DNA of 64,000 nt from Streptomyces hilarionis (GTDB lineage: Bacteria > Actinomycetota > Actinomycetes > Streptomycetales > Streptomycetaceae). Below, one piece after another: positions 48,801 to 58,300 of this stretch. The number at the start of each line of letters is the position of its first letter. Positions within the stretch are counted from its first letter, which is position 1. The notes under the pieces are model-generated. The model saw only the letters and a program-made list of their open reading frames with translations. It ran no database searches and had not been told where the DNA came from. The position numbers were made by a program, and so were the translations under genes. The DNA lies in contig NZ_JAHHIT010000035.1 of the NCBI RefSeq assembly GCF_024539675.1, forward strand, positions 62,001 through 126,000, given 5' to 3'.

Positions 48801-49257
48801 TCGCGATGTCGGACTGGAACAACAGGCCGCCGTTGCCGCTGCTGCTGTGCGAGAAGCCCTGCTTGCCGAAGTACGTGACCAGCAGCGCCACCGTGTTGCT
48901 GCCGCCGGCCAGATACGGGGCCAGGTCGATCTCGTCGTAGTAGGTGTCTGTACGGTTCGGCCCGCGCTTGAGCCCGCCTTCGAAGATGACGAGAGTGCCG
49001 TTGACCCACAGCCAGTATTTGGAGTCGGCGGCGATCCGGGTCACGGCTCTGGAGGGCGCGGAGCCCAGGGTGAACGACCTGCGGAAGGCCACCCACTGAT
49101 TCGTCGCACTGGAGGGAGCCCAGATCCACTTCGCGGTCCACGAGGCGGCCGCGGACGCGGTTGGCGCGAGTACGGGCAGCATCACGGAACCCACAGTGGG
49201 GGCCAGGGCCACGGCTATGGCGGAGCGCAGAACGTTGCGGCGCGTCACATCGTGCAT
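45895..49257 (-). CDS. Secreted GH78 alpha-L-rhamnosidase with two C-terminal discoidin-like domains
   Basis: The 1,120-residue enzyme starts with a Tat-type signal (TRRNVLRSA, then a hydrophobic stretch ending at ASA near 36). The N-terminal beta modules (WIWAPSSATNQWVAFRRSF) are followed by the GH78 alpha/alpha barrel (about 330-760) with DCPTRERAQWWGD, in which Glu397 is the likely general acid. After a C-terminal sandwich, two F5/8-type C domains (about 800-960 and 970-1120) repeat LENGSWGRNRLTDG / LENSDWGKTRILDG and FRLQLAE, and probably bind carbohydrate. It removes terminal rhamnose outside the cell. A LacI-type operator lies 100 bases upstream. Confidence 0.9.
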   Translation of the reverse strand: MHDVTRRNVLRSAIAVALAPTVGSVMLPVLAPTASAAASWTAKWIWAPSSATNQWVAFRRSFTLGSAPSRAVTRIAADSKYWLWVNGTLVIFEGGLKRGPNRTDTYYDEIDLAPYLAGGSNTVALLVTYFGKQGFSHSSSGNGGLLFQSDIATGSTATRLVSDTQWKYTVHPGYSNDTSGTQVNFRLPESNVYYDARKATAMADWQSPTFDDSSWGAPTDFGSAGAAPWNGLVERPVPQLRYSGLKPYVNDASLPATGQGSTAIWATLPSNIQVTPYLKVDAPAGAVIGIQTDHYDDGKGLVGIDQKTIFNVRATYVCTGGVQEFEALAWMSGTAVRYTIPAGVTVVDLKYRESGYDTDIAGSFTSSDAFFDTVWTKAARTMYVNMRDNYMDCPTRERAQWWGDVVNQLKEGFYTFDTRSHALGKKAISQLAAWQKDTGPLYSPMPSTIWTAELPHQMLASVWSFWRFHLYTGDTSTVTAAYPAVKKYLDLWGLGNDGLVAHRAGDWDWQDWGSDIDTRVLDNCWYYLALDTAAKLAALSGNTDDVAGWQAQRAGIKANFDTLLWNSTKNEYRSPGYNDDTDDRSNALAVVAGLAAPSHYPAIINVLRTHLNASPYMEFYVLEALYLMGAATVAEERMRNRFAAQVADPACHTLWEVWVKSQGTDNHAWNGGPLYALSAYAAGVRPTTAGWTTYEVTPQTGTLTKINTVTPTVAGEIRFGITRDGAQATLTLTSPNGTTARVGVPTYGGSQPVIKANGATVFTGGSSTGSVSGLSYDGKDSSYVYFKAQPGTWTFTATGTGRLDNLALNRPVTSNNSLENGSWGRNRLTDGKLTSVSGARGYTSNEFTSADVSANPVWVEVDLGADADLDAVRLFPRTDTPAAGGGTAGFPVDFTIQTRPDGSSTYTTARTVTGQVNPQGLVQTYGFKTATARYVRVLTTKLGAAASDESTKFRLQLAELTVPTAGTTVTANYTLENSDWGKTRILDGTTTSITGAKGFTSIDFPSADVSATPVWIEVDLGADRPIGAVTLHPRTDAAATGGGTAGFPVDFTLQTRADGSGTYTTARTVTGQANPSGAAQTYTLTSTTGRYLRLTATRLGAAAFDESTRFRLQLAEIGVK

Positions 49258-49356
49258 CGCGGGCTCCTAAGAGACATACGGAGAGCGGAGAGGGCGGCAG
49301 AACACGTCTGCAACCCGAGGGCTCGAGGCGGGTCGGAATTGCCGCTTCCGACATTA

Positions 49357-49368
49357 TGAATCGATTCA
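49357..49368. promoter_or_regulatory. LacI-type operator before the rhamnosidase gene
   Basis: TGAATCGATTCA is a perfect 12-base palindrome with the central CG of LacI-family operators. It lies about 100 bases upstream of the rhamnosidase start and points to sugar-controlled expression. No LacI gene is in the window. Confidence 0.55.
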
Positions 49369-49941
49369 ACTCGATGTTTGCAGGGGTGATCCTGGCCCGG
49401 GCTCGGGCGTCGTGTCAATCGCCGTGCAACCGGAATCTGCGGAGCGGCCCGGCTGATGCCGGCAGGTCTGCACAGTTGGGGTGAAGCGTGAGGATCCCAC
49501 GCGTCGAGCGGCCATGTGAGGGGCTCGGGACCGAACTCGGGACCGAACCGGCCAGGGCTCAGTGACGTTCCCCAGGCGGTCGGCCGGCGAGAACGAGGTC
49601 GGTGCTGGACTTGTGGACGGTGGTTCGTTTCACCGCTCGGTCTGAGTCAAGCCGCCGATCGCTTCCACCACCACTGGGAGGCCGTGGTTTGACCGGTCCA
49701 GCGTTTGCGGTGACCATCACGGCCTCGGTTCCGCGAGAGGTGCGGCTCTCTTCTGCAGTGAGCGTTGTGCATCTGGAAACGGCTGATCATCGGGGCTGCT
49801 GTCGGTGGGTGCACGGCCCTTCGGCTGGTCGCGGGCGGGTGCCTGTGGTGAAGGGTTGTCTGTCAGACCGATGAGTAATGCCGCCTCGCCAGGTCCACAC
49901 GCAGTGAAAGCAGTTCCAAAGGAAGACCACGGGAGGTCGTA
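49369..49941. other. Region without a supported gene
   Basis: About 570 bases between the operator of the rhamnosidase gene and a reductase gene. Open frames lack recognisable motifs and no clear hairpin was noted. GGGAGG before 49942 is the ribosome site of the next gene. Confidence 0.45.
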
Positions 49942-50514
49942 GTGTCCAGATCAGTGCTCGATATGTCGGTGTCTCTCGACGGGTACATCGCCGACACCGA
50001 CGATTTCCTCGGCGGCGACGATGGTGAGCGGCTCCACAAGTGGGCCGACCCTGACGGGGAGTCCGGCCGGCCGTCCGGACCGGCCATGCAGTTCCAGGAC
50101 GAATGGAATGCGGCCGGTGCGGTGCTCGCGGGACGTCGGACTGCCGAGCTCATGGATCACTGGGGTGGCGATCACGGCGGTCTCCCGATCTTCGTGCCCA
50201 GCCACCGCCCGCCCGGACCTGCCGCTCGCTGGGGTTATCCACTGGTCACGTACGTGACCGATGGGATCGAGAGCGCGATGGCACAGGCCAAGGCCGCAGC
50301 CGAAGGCAAAGACGTGCAGGTGCGTGGTGCCTACACGGCGCAGCGGGCGCTCGAGGCCGGGGTGCTGGATGAGGTACAGATCCACCAGATCCCGGTCCTT
50401 CTCGGGCGTGGTCGTCGGTTGTTCGATGTATTGCCGTCAGAGATCGAGTTGGAAATCGTCCGGGTGATCGACACGCCGCAGGCCACCCACATCCGCTACC
50501 GCGTCCGTCGCTGA
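49942..50514 (+). CDS. DHFR/RibD C-terminal-like reductase
   Basis: The 190-residue protein begins at a GTG with SRSVLDMSVSLDGYIADTDD, the start of the RibD C-terminal/dihydrofolate reductase-like family. The middle carries GAVLAGRRTAELMDHWGG and the end DEVQIHQIPVLLGRGRRLFD, which bind the nicotinamide cofactor. These proteins reduce folate-like or pyrimidine substrates with NADPH; actinobacterial stand-alone copies are of unknown substrate. GGGAGG lies six bases before the start. Confidence 0.88.
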   Translation: MSRSVLDMSVSLDGYIADTDDFLGGDDGERLHKWADPDGESGRPSGPAMQFQDEWNAAGAVLAGRRTAELMDHWGGDHGGLPIFVPSHRPPGPAARWGYPLVTYVTDGIESAMAQAKAAAEGKDVQVRGAYTAQRALEAGVLDEVQIHQIPVLLGRGRRLFDVLPSEIELEIVRVIDTPQATHIRYRVRR

Positions 50515-50544
50515 CGACATGGGCAGGCGATCTTGAGCGTGGAA

Positions 50545-50800
50545 ATCGTCCGTGCCGGGCACGAGTACGCGATCCGCAATCCACACCTCCCCCGGTTCGA
50601 GCAGGTCGGTGACGGTCGAGCCCGACACCTTGGCTTCTCCACCCAGCCGATGTCCTGCGGTGTGCGCCCGCTGCGCTCCAACGCCTCAGCCATCACGTCC
50701 TTCTGGGCAGGCGGGCGGGGGTGGCGGGCCCGGCGGTGCGGCCGTCGTCGTTGACCGCGATGCCCTCCAGTACGGCGAGCACCGGGTCGCCGCCCGCTTG
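50545..50800 (-). pseudogene. Ketosynthase fragment (PKS relic)
   Basis: The minus strand reads GGDPVLAVLEGIAVNDDGRT, AGPATPA, then after a frameshift KDVMAEALERSGRTPQDIGW, VEKPR, and after another shift GSTVTDLLE. This is the section of a type I KS between the active-site cysteine and the HGTGT histidine, with the HGTGT damaged. Other KS motifs are gone. It lies 1.5 kb before the intact PKS gene on the opposite strand. Confidence 0.65.
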
Positions 50801-50814
50801 GGATGCGCGGCCGG

Positions 50815-51095
50815 GTTGTTCATGTCGAACCGGCGGCCGTTGGCAGCCCGGTTGTAGGGACGTCCGCGGCCATCACCTGCTCGCAGAGCGCAGGCCACCC
50901 GTCGGAGGCAAAGCCGTGCCGCGTCATGTCCGGGTGGACGCCGGGCGCGGTGTCATGGTCGACGGCGCCCACCACGTCCGTGGGCACGCCCCGGGCGTCC
51001 ATGGTCGCCCGGCTCCGGTCGATCAGCCCCTGCGTGTGACTGAGCGCCGGCGGCGGCTTGAGCGTGCAGTCGACGAACAGGGCGCAGATCGCCGA
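50815..51095 (-). pseudogene. Flavodoxin-like oxidoreductase fragment
   Basis: The minus strand begins ALFVDCTLKPPPALSHTQGL with IDRSRATMDARGVPTDVVGA, VDHDTAPGVHPDMTRHGFAS, DGWPALCEQVMAADV, the N-terminal half of an NAD(P)H-dependent flavodoxin-type reductase. It jumps to NRAANGRRFDMNNPAAHPKR, similar to the C-terminal end, with the middle deleted. It is a decayed gene. Confidence 0.55.
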
Positions 51096-51289
51096 AACGG
51101 CACGCGTCGTCGGTCGACGGGCGGGCGTGACGGCCATGAAGGGCAACTTCACGCAAGCAGCTGTGCCCCTGAGCAGACCTACGGCACCATCCCGGGCCCG
51201 GACTCGGGGCAGCCTCTCGCGTGAGGTCCGTTCCTCCCCCGAGCGACTCACCGGCAAAACCGGCGCTTCCCTGCCCGCTGCCGTCACAT

Positions 51290-51800
51290 CCCCACCCATG
51301 CGACGCGCAGGGCACGGGCGCCGCGCGCGTCCCGCCCCTTCGGCCGGCCCTTGAGGGCATCGCCAGCGGGTTCGGCGACCCACGCGCCGTCCCACATGTG
51401 GCCGTCGGGTTCGGTCGCGGGCGTCCAGGCGGCGCGGGGACGAGCAGGACGGCCTGATGCATGGCATCGGTGAGGGCCATCCCGACCGAGTAGGACAGCC
51501 ACCGTCCCAGCTGCGTGGACCGGTTGGGGAAGTCGTGGCCCCGCCGGCCGAGTCGGTGCGGATCAGGGTCCGCCCTGCACGCCGGTACTTCTTCGGGAGC
51601 GGAGTCGGCGCCTGCCGGGAGACGGCGACGTGGTCGCTCGCGGTGCTACTGCCCGCGGTGCGCGGTCGCAGCGGGCCCGCGACCGGTTTGCCGGGAGCCA
51701 CCTGGGCCATGGTCGACAAACGCGAACAGCGCATGGCGGCCGAAGGCCTTCTTCCATGTGGCGCCGTTCCAAAGGGGCGTGACTCCACAATTTCGCTACA
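51290..51800 (-). pseudogene. IS1380-family transposase relic
   Basis: Several frames in order give WKKAFGRHALFAFVDHGPGG, KPVAGPLRPRTAGSSTASDH, VAVSRQAPTPLPKKYRRAGR, TLIRTDSAGG, MALTDAMHQAVLLVP, AAWTPATEPDGHMWDGAWVA. This follows the IS1380 transposase core (HPL-x-AF-x-DH, R-x-GNAGSNTA-type, IRTDSAGG). It has at least three frameshifts and no ends. The 50530-51800 stretch is therefore a relic zone bordering the PKS gene. Confidence 0.7.
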
Positions 51801-51899
51801 AGGGCATATTGGCTGCGATTGACCGTATGTCGCACGGCCGGTACCGGATGATCGTTACACTCAGTCCGGCGGGGCGGCACGACGGTGACACTGCGTTCA

Positions 51900-51926
51900 T
51901 TGTGTTCGTTGCATGCGCCCTATAAC
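51900..51926 (+). promoter_or_regulatory. Possible promoter of the PKS/NRPS gene
   Basis: TTGTGT and TATAAC are separated by 15 bases, short of the ideal 17. It lies 380 bases before the PKS ATG in an AT-richer stretch. Only suggestive. Confidence 0.25.
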
Positions 51927-51995
51927 ATGACTGATGATCACGAAGGGAAACGGGAGTGACGGGGGTCTCTTCTGAGATGGATGTGACTGCTAGGT

Positions 51996-52018
51996 CCGTC
52001 GGCCATAGTCGCCGACGG
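51996..52018 (+). promoter_or_regulatory. Stem-loop in the PKS leader
   Basis: CCGTCGGC-CATAGTC-GCCGACGG forms perfect eight-base arms. The roughly 380-base leader before the PKS start contains no supported gene; a cis-acting leader structure or operator is possible. Confidence 0.4.
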
Positions 52019-52309
52019 CGCAGAGAATCTGCCGGTCCGCGATGGGCCCGGTATTGATGCATTTCGAATTCTGACGGTGCGAGGCCGTCCTCTCCATACG
52101 TTTCCGGCACCTCTTTTCGGTTCTCCTTGCTGTGGCGAGGGGCGCCCATGCCGCTATGCGGCCGGAGAGACCTTACTGTCGGTTCGGCCCGCCATATTGC
52201 ACTGCCTCGTGTATTGATCGGGACTTTTTCATAAAGGCTCGGCGATTTCCATGATTGGACCCCGGTCGGGTGCCAATGCCGATTCGATGCTGCCCTGGGG
52301 TGGATACCG

Positions 52310-55300
52310 ATGGCTGAATCCTTACCGTTCACCGAGATATTCACCATTACGTCCGAGAACCCGTTGCTGCGGGACCACGTCGTCTACGGCCGAAACCTGC
52401 TGCCGGGTGTGGGTTACGTGGATCTGGTGCTGCAGGTACTGGCCAGGCACGGCCATGCCATGGCGGACGTCGAGTTCCGGAACCTGACCATCCTGGCGCC
52501 GCTCGTCGCCGAGCCGGGCGAGCGGGTCCTGGTCACCGTCGCAGGGCGTCCCGCGCCCACCGAAGGCTGGCGGATCGAGGTCAGCAGTCGGCGCGGGCAG
52601 GAAGCGGACATGCTGCACGCGTCGGTGACGGTGCGTCAAGCCCGCTCGCCGGCCTTCACGGAGCGGCTGTCCATGCCGTTCGCCGGAGTGGAACGACAGA
52701 CGTCACTTGCCGACATCTACCGTTGGCTTCGCGAGCACGAACTGGTCCACTCCGGGCTGATGAGGGTCGACGGCGTGGTGCACCACCGCCGCACGGACCT
52801 GGTCGTGGAGCTGGAACTCCCCCCGGCGTCGCAGGCCGGTGCGGACCGTTTCCTCTTCCATCCGGCGCTGTTCGAGGCGGGGCTGCTCGGTGGCAGCGTG
52901 AACAGCCACATGCTGCACGAGGCAAGCGCGGGCGACCCTGGCGAAGCCCTGTACCTGCCGATCGTGTTCGAGTCCTTCCGGGCGACCGCTCCGCTGGGCC
53001 GCAGCTGCTTCGTCAGGGTCTCGGCCGACTCGATCAGCAGGGACGACGAACTGATCCGGCTGGGGGCCGAGTTCTACGACGCGAGCGGGGTGAAGATCGC
53101 CGAGGTCGGCCGCCTCGCGGCCAAACGGGTCCGGGCCACGGCGGCCCTCGACGTCCGGGGCGAGCCCGCCCGGCAGGCCGCCGTCACCCAGAATCCCGCG
53201 GCCGGGCGCGACGTCGTGACCGTACTGCGCGAACTGGTCGCCGCGCGGCTCGGGGTGCCGCCGGCCGACGTCGGGTCGCACATCGGCTACTACCAGCTCG
53301 GGCTGACCTCCGCCTCCCTGGTCGCTCTGGTCGGGGAGTTGGAGGACCGGTTCGCCATCGAGCTCTCCCCGACCGTCGTCTTCGAGTACACCACGATCGC
53401 GGAACTGGCGGCCTGGCTGGACGAACGCCTTGCGCAGGCCGGCCGCCCGGCGGAGGTCGCACCCTCCGCGGACGCCCCCGCGCGGGCCGGCGGCGGGCCG
53501 GACGGGCAGGCGGCCGTCCGGTGCGGCGAGCTGACGGACGAGATCGCGGCGCTGCTCGGTGTGCCGGCCGGGCAGGTCGAACCGGACGCCGAGTGGACGG
53601 AGCTCGGGTTCGACCCGGTCACTCTGGCCGCTCTCGTGGAGCGTCTGAACGACCGCTACGGCCTGGCGCTCACTACGGCCGCGTTGGTCTCGCAGCCGAC
53701 CGTGCGAGAGCTGGCCGAGAACGTCCTCGCCCAGCCGGGCGAACAGGCGAACGCCCCAGAGGCGGAGGCACAGACGGACCCGCACCCGCTGCTGCACGGG
53801 GTCGTCCCGCTCGAGTCCGGTGCAGCGTACGAGACCCGGTTCGACGGGGACGAGTCGTACCTGCGCGACCACCTGGTGCGCGGCGCCCGCGTTCTGCCCG
53901 GCGTCGCCCACGTGGAGCTGGCGCGGGCGGCCGCGGCCGCCTGGTTCGGCGAGCCGGCCGGACAGCGGGTGCGACTGGAGGACCTCGTCTGGCTGCGCCC
54001 CGCCTTCTGCGGGCCCGACGGGCTGGAGCTGCGCGTCACCGTGCGGCAGACGGCCGACGGTGCGGAGTTCGGGATCGCGCCTCCGCAGGACGACGACAGG
54101 CCGTACTGCCAGGGCCGGGTGCGCCTGGTCGAAGACCGTGACGGTGACGGCGAGGACGAGCCGGACGCCCTGGGGGCGGCGCAGGCCGGCTGCACCGGAG
54201 GGGAGGTGACGGCGGCACGGATCTATGAGCTCTTCGCCCGTTTCGGTCAGGAGTACGGCCCCGCCCAGCAGTCACTGACCGGCTTGCGTACCGGCACCGA
54301 CGCGGCGGAGCACCCGCAGGCGCTGGCCGAGCTGCGGCTCCCGGCCTCCGCCGACCCGCTCGCCGGGTGCCTGCTGCACCCGGCCGTCCTGGACGGGGCG
54401 CTGCAAGCGACCGCGGGGCTCTGGCTCGGGCCGGACGGGGAGGTGGACGGGTCGTCCAAACCCGCCCTGCCGTTCGCCGTCGAGCAGGTGGACGTACGTC
54501 GCGCGACCCCCGATCGGGCCATGGCCTGGGTCCGGTTCCGGCCGGGCAGCGGTCCGGCGGCGGCGCGGCCGCTGCTGGATGTAACGGTCTTCGACGAGCG
54601 AGGCCGAGTGTGCGTCGAGCTGTCCGGGCTGAGCACGCGTGCCCTGCCCGAGCTTGCGGCCGCGCCCCCGCGGGAGCGATCCGAGGCGTCCCAGGCGGGC
54701 GCCGGGTTCGACATCGCCGTCATCGGCGTCGCCGGCCGCTACCCGGAGGCGGCGGACCTGGACGAGTTCTGGGAGAATCTCAGGTCCGGCCGCGACTCGG
54801 TGCGCCGGGTCCCGGCCGAGCGTTGGACACGACCGCAGTGGGCGGCGGAGGCCGACCTCTGGGGCGGCTTCCTCGACGGCGTCGACCTGTTCGACCCGCT
54901 GTTCTTCCGCATCTCGCAGCGGGAGGCCGAGCACCTCGACCCCCACGAGCGGCTGTTCCTGGAGTGCGCGCACCACGTCCTGGAGGACGCCGGGTACACC
55001 GGGGAGCTGCTGGAGCGCACCAGCGGCGGCGTCGGCGTCTTCACCGGAGTGATGTACCAGGACTACCAGCTCTACGGCGCGCAGGCCCAAGACCGCGGTC
55101 AGGCGGTGGCGCTGTCAGGGAGCGCGTCCTCGGTCGCGAACCGGGTGTCCTTCGTCAACGGGTTCACAGGGCCGAGCATGGCCGTGGACACCATGTGCTC
55201 GTCCTCGCTGACCGCGATCCACCTGGCCTGTGAGGCGATCCGCAGCGGCCAGTGCGGGGCGGCCCTCGCGGGCGGCGTCAACGTCACCGCGCACCCCAAC

Positions 55301-58300
55301 AAGTACCTGATGCTGGCGCAGCGCAACTACCTCTCCAGCGACGGTCGTTGCCGCAGCTTCGGGGCCGGCGGCGACGGCTACGTGCCCGGCGAGGGGGTCG
55401 GCGCCGTCCTGCTCAAGCCGCTGGACCGGGCGCTGGCGGACGGCGACCACATCCACGCCGTGGTCAAGGGCACCGCGCTGAACCACGGCGGACGGACCAA
55501 CGGCTACACCGTGCCCAGCCCGGCGGCCCAGGGCAAGGTCGTGGGCCGGGCGCTGGCCGCATCCGGTGTCGACCCCAGGTCGGTCGGCTACATCGAGGCG
55601 CACGGTACGGGTACCGCGCTGGGCGACCCGATCGAGATCGCCGGGCTGGCCAAGGCCTTCCAGGAGGCCGGCGCGGGGCCTGAGCAGTGCGCGATCGGCT
55701 CGGTCAAGTCCAACATCGGGCACGCCGAGAGCGCGGCCGGAATCGCCGGCTTCACCAAGGTGCTGCTCCAGTTGCGGCACCGCGAACTCGTGCCCAGCCT
55801 CCATGCGACCACGCTCAACCCGCACATCGACTTCCCGCGGACCCCGCTGCGCGTACAGCGGAGCCTGGAGCCGTGGCGGCGACCCGTCGTGGTGGACGGC
55901 GGGCCGAGCCACTCCCTTCTCCGGACGGCGGGGGTCTCCAGTTTCGGCGCGGGCGGCTCGAACGCGCACGTCGTCCTCACCGAGTACGAGCTGCCACAGC
56001 CGCAACCGGGCCCGGTCGACCGGCCCACGCTGCTCGTCCTCTCGGCCCGGACCAAGGCCCAACTGGTCGAACAGGCGAGGCGGCTGGAGGCGCGTCTGGC
56101 CGAGCTGACCGAGGCCGACATGCCCGGCGTCGCCTGGACTCTTCAGACCGGCCGGGTGGCCCTGGAGGAGCGTCTCGCGTTCGCGTCGGAGTCGCCGGCC
56201 GAGGCCAGAGCCGTGCTCGCACGGTTCGCGGCAGCGCCGGACCAGCCTGACGGCTGGGTGCGCGGCACGGTGCTCACAGAGGTCGCGCCGGACGGGGCGG
56301 AGCAGGCGCGCGCCCTCGACGACTGGATCCGGGAGGGCGCCGGCGACCGGCTGCTGCGGCTGTGGGCCGCGGGGACCCCGGTGCCGTGGGACACGGTGCA
56401 GACGGGCTCCCGGACGAACGGCCCGAGCCACCCGGGCGGTCCGGAGCCGAGGCCGCGCCGGGTGCCGCTGCCCGGCTACCCCTTCGCCCGCGAGCGCTGC
56501 TGGATCGAGCTCGACGGGCCGGCGTCCGGCGGGATCCCGCCGGGCGGGGACCCCCAGGAGACGGCGACAGGCCGGGACGGCGAGGTGCTGCTGCTTCTTC
56601 CGGGCTGGGCGTCCGGCGAGAAGGCCGGCGAGGCCGGCGGAGCGAACGGGTTCACCGCCCACCATGTGACGGTGGTCGGCACTCTCTCCGAGGCCGAGCG
56701 CGAGGAACTGCGAGCCGCGCTGCCGCCTGGCGCCGAGTGCCGGTTCGTCGCTCTGGCGGACGGTCCGCTGGACCAGCAGTACACCGAGGCCGCCCAGGAG
56801 GTGCTCGCGCGGCTCCAAGAGGTCCTGCGGCCCGGCCCGCAGGGACCGGTGCTGTTCCAGGTCGCGCTGGCCCGGCCGGCGGCCACCGGCCCGGAGCGGG
56901 ACCGGCTCGCCTGCCTGGGCGGCCTGTCCGGGCTGCTGCGGACGGCCGGCCTGGAGGACCCCCGGCTGCACGGGCAGCTCGTGGACTGCCTCGACGGAGC
57001 GTCCCCCGCCACGGTCGGCGCCCGGCTGGCGGCCGAGGCCGGACCCGGGCCGGGGCCCGAGGTGCGCTACCGCGACGGCCTCCGGTACACGGCGGCGCTA
57101 CGGGGAACGAGGCTCGGCGGCGCCGCGACCGGACCCTGGCGGGAGGACGGCGTCTACCTCGTCACCGGTGGCGCCGGTGCGCTGGGCCGGATCGTAGCGG
57201 GCGACATCGCGGCCTCGGTCCGCCGGGCCACGGTGGTCCTGGTCGGCCGCTCCGCCCTCTCCGGGGAGCAGCGGGCCGGGGTGGACGAGCTGCGCGCCGC
57301 GGGGCTCACCGTGGAGTACCGGTGCGTGGACATCACCGACCGGGCGGCCACCGCCGGGCTGCTGGCCGACGTGGTCCGCGAGCACGGACCGCTGACCGGC
57401 CTCCTGCACGGTGCCGGCGTCCTCGCGGACCGGCTCGTCGTCGGCAAGGTCCCGCACGAGCTGGAGCGGGTCCTGGCGCCCAAGGTCAAGGGGTTGGTGC
57501 ACCTCGACGAGCTGACCCGTGACCAGCCGCTGGAGTTCTTCGTCTGCTTCTCCTCGGCCAGCGGCGCCTTCGGCAACGTCGGTCAGGCCGACTACGCCGC
57601 CGCCAACGCCTTCCTGGACGCCTACGCGGCGTACCGCAACCGCCTGGTCACGGCGGGGGAACGCAGCGGCAGGTCCATTTCCGTGGGCTGGCCGCTCTGG
57701 GCCGACGGCGGCATGGGAGCGGACCGGGCCGTCGCGCAGCGGCTGCGCGACCTGGACCTGGTCCCGCTCGGATCCGCCGAGGGGCTCGCCGTGTTGCGGT
57801 GGGCGCTGACCGACCCGGAGGCCACCGACGACGGCAGACTGATCGTGCTCGCGGGCCGGCACGAGGCTTTGGCCCGGATCACCGGCGGGGTGATCCGGCG
57901 GGGTGCGGCGGACCCGACGGGCGCGGCGGCCGCGACGCCCGAGGCCGCGCGGGACGGCGACCGGCTGCTGGAGGACCGGACGGTCGGTTATTTGCGGAGG
58001 CTGCTCGCCGACGTCCTCAAGCTCGGTCCGGAGCGGCTGCACCCGGACGCCGCGCTGGAGCAGTACGGCATGGACTCCGTTCTGGCGGTCGAGGCCGTCA
58101 CCCGGCTGGAGAAGACGTTCGGCCCGATGGCCAGGACCCTGCTGCTGGAACTGCCGACCCTGCGGGAGCTGGCGCGGTACCTCGCGGCCGAGCACGCGAC
58201 GGCCCTGCGTGCACTCCTCGGCGAGCCCCACTCCGTACGCGCACCCGAAGCCGAGCCCCACCGTGAACCCGAGCGCCGGATCGAACCCGAGCCGGCAGTC

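Noticed and set aside
45775..49359. Long plus-strand frames opposite the rhamnosidase
   Set aside because: Gly/Val-rich composition, no homology; minus strand is clearly GH78.
51796..52347. Minus-strand frame in the PKS leader
   Set aside because: No ribosome site, no recognisable pattern, overlaps the PKS start.
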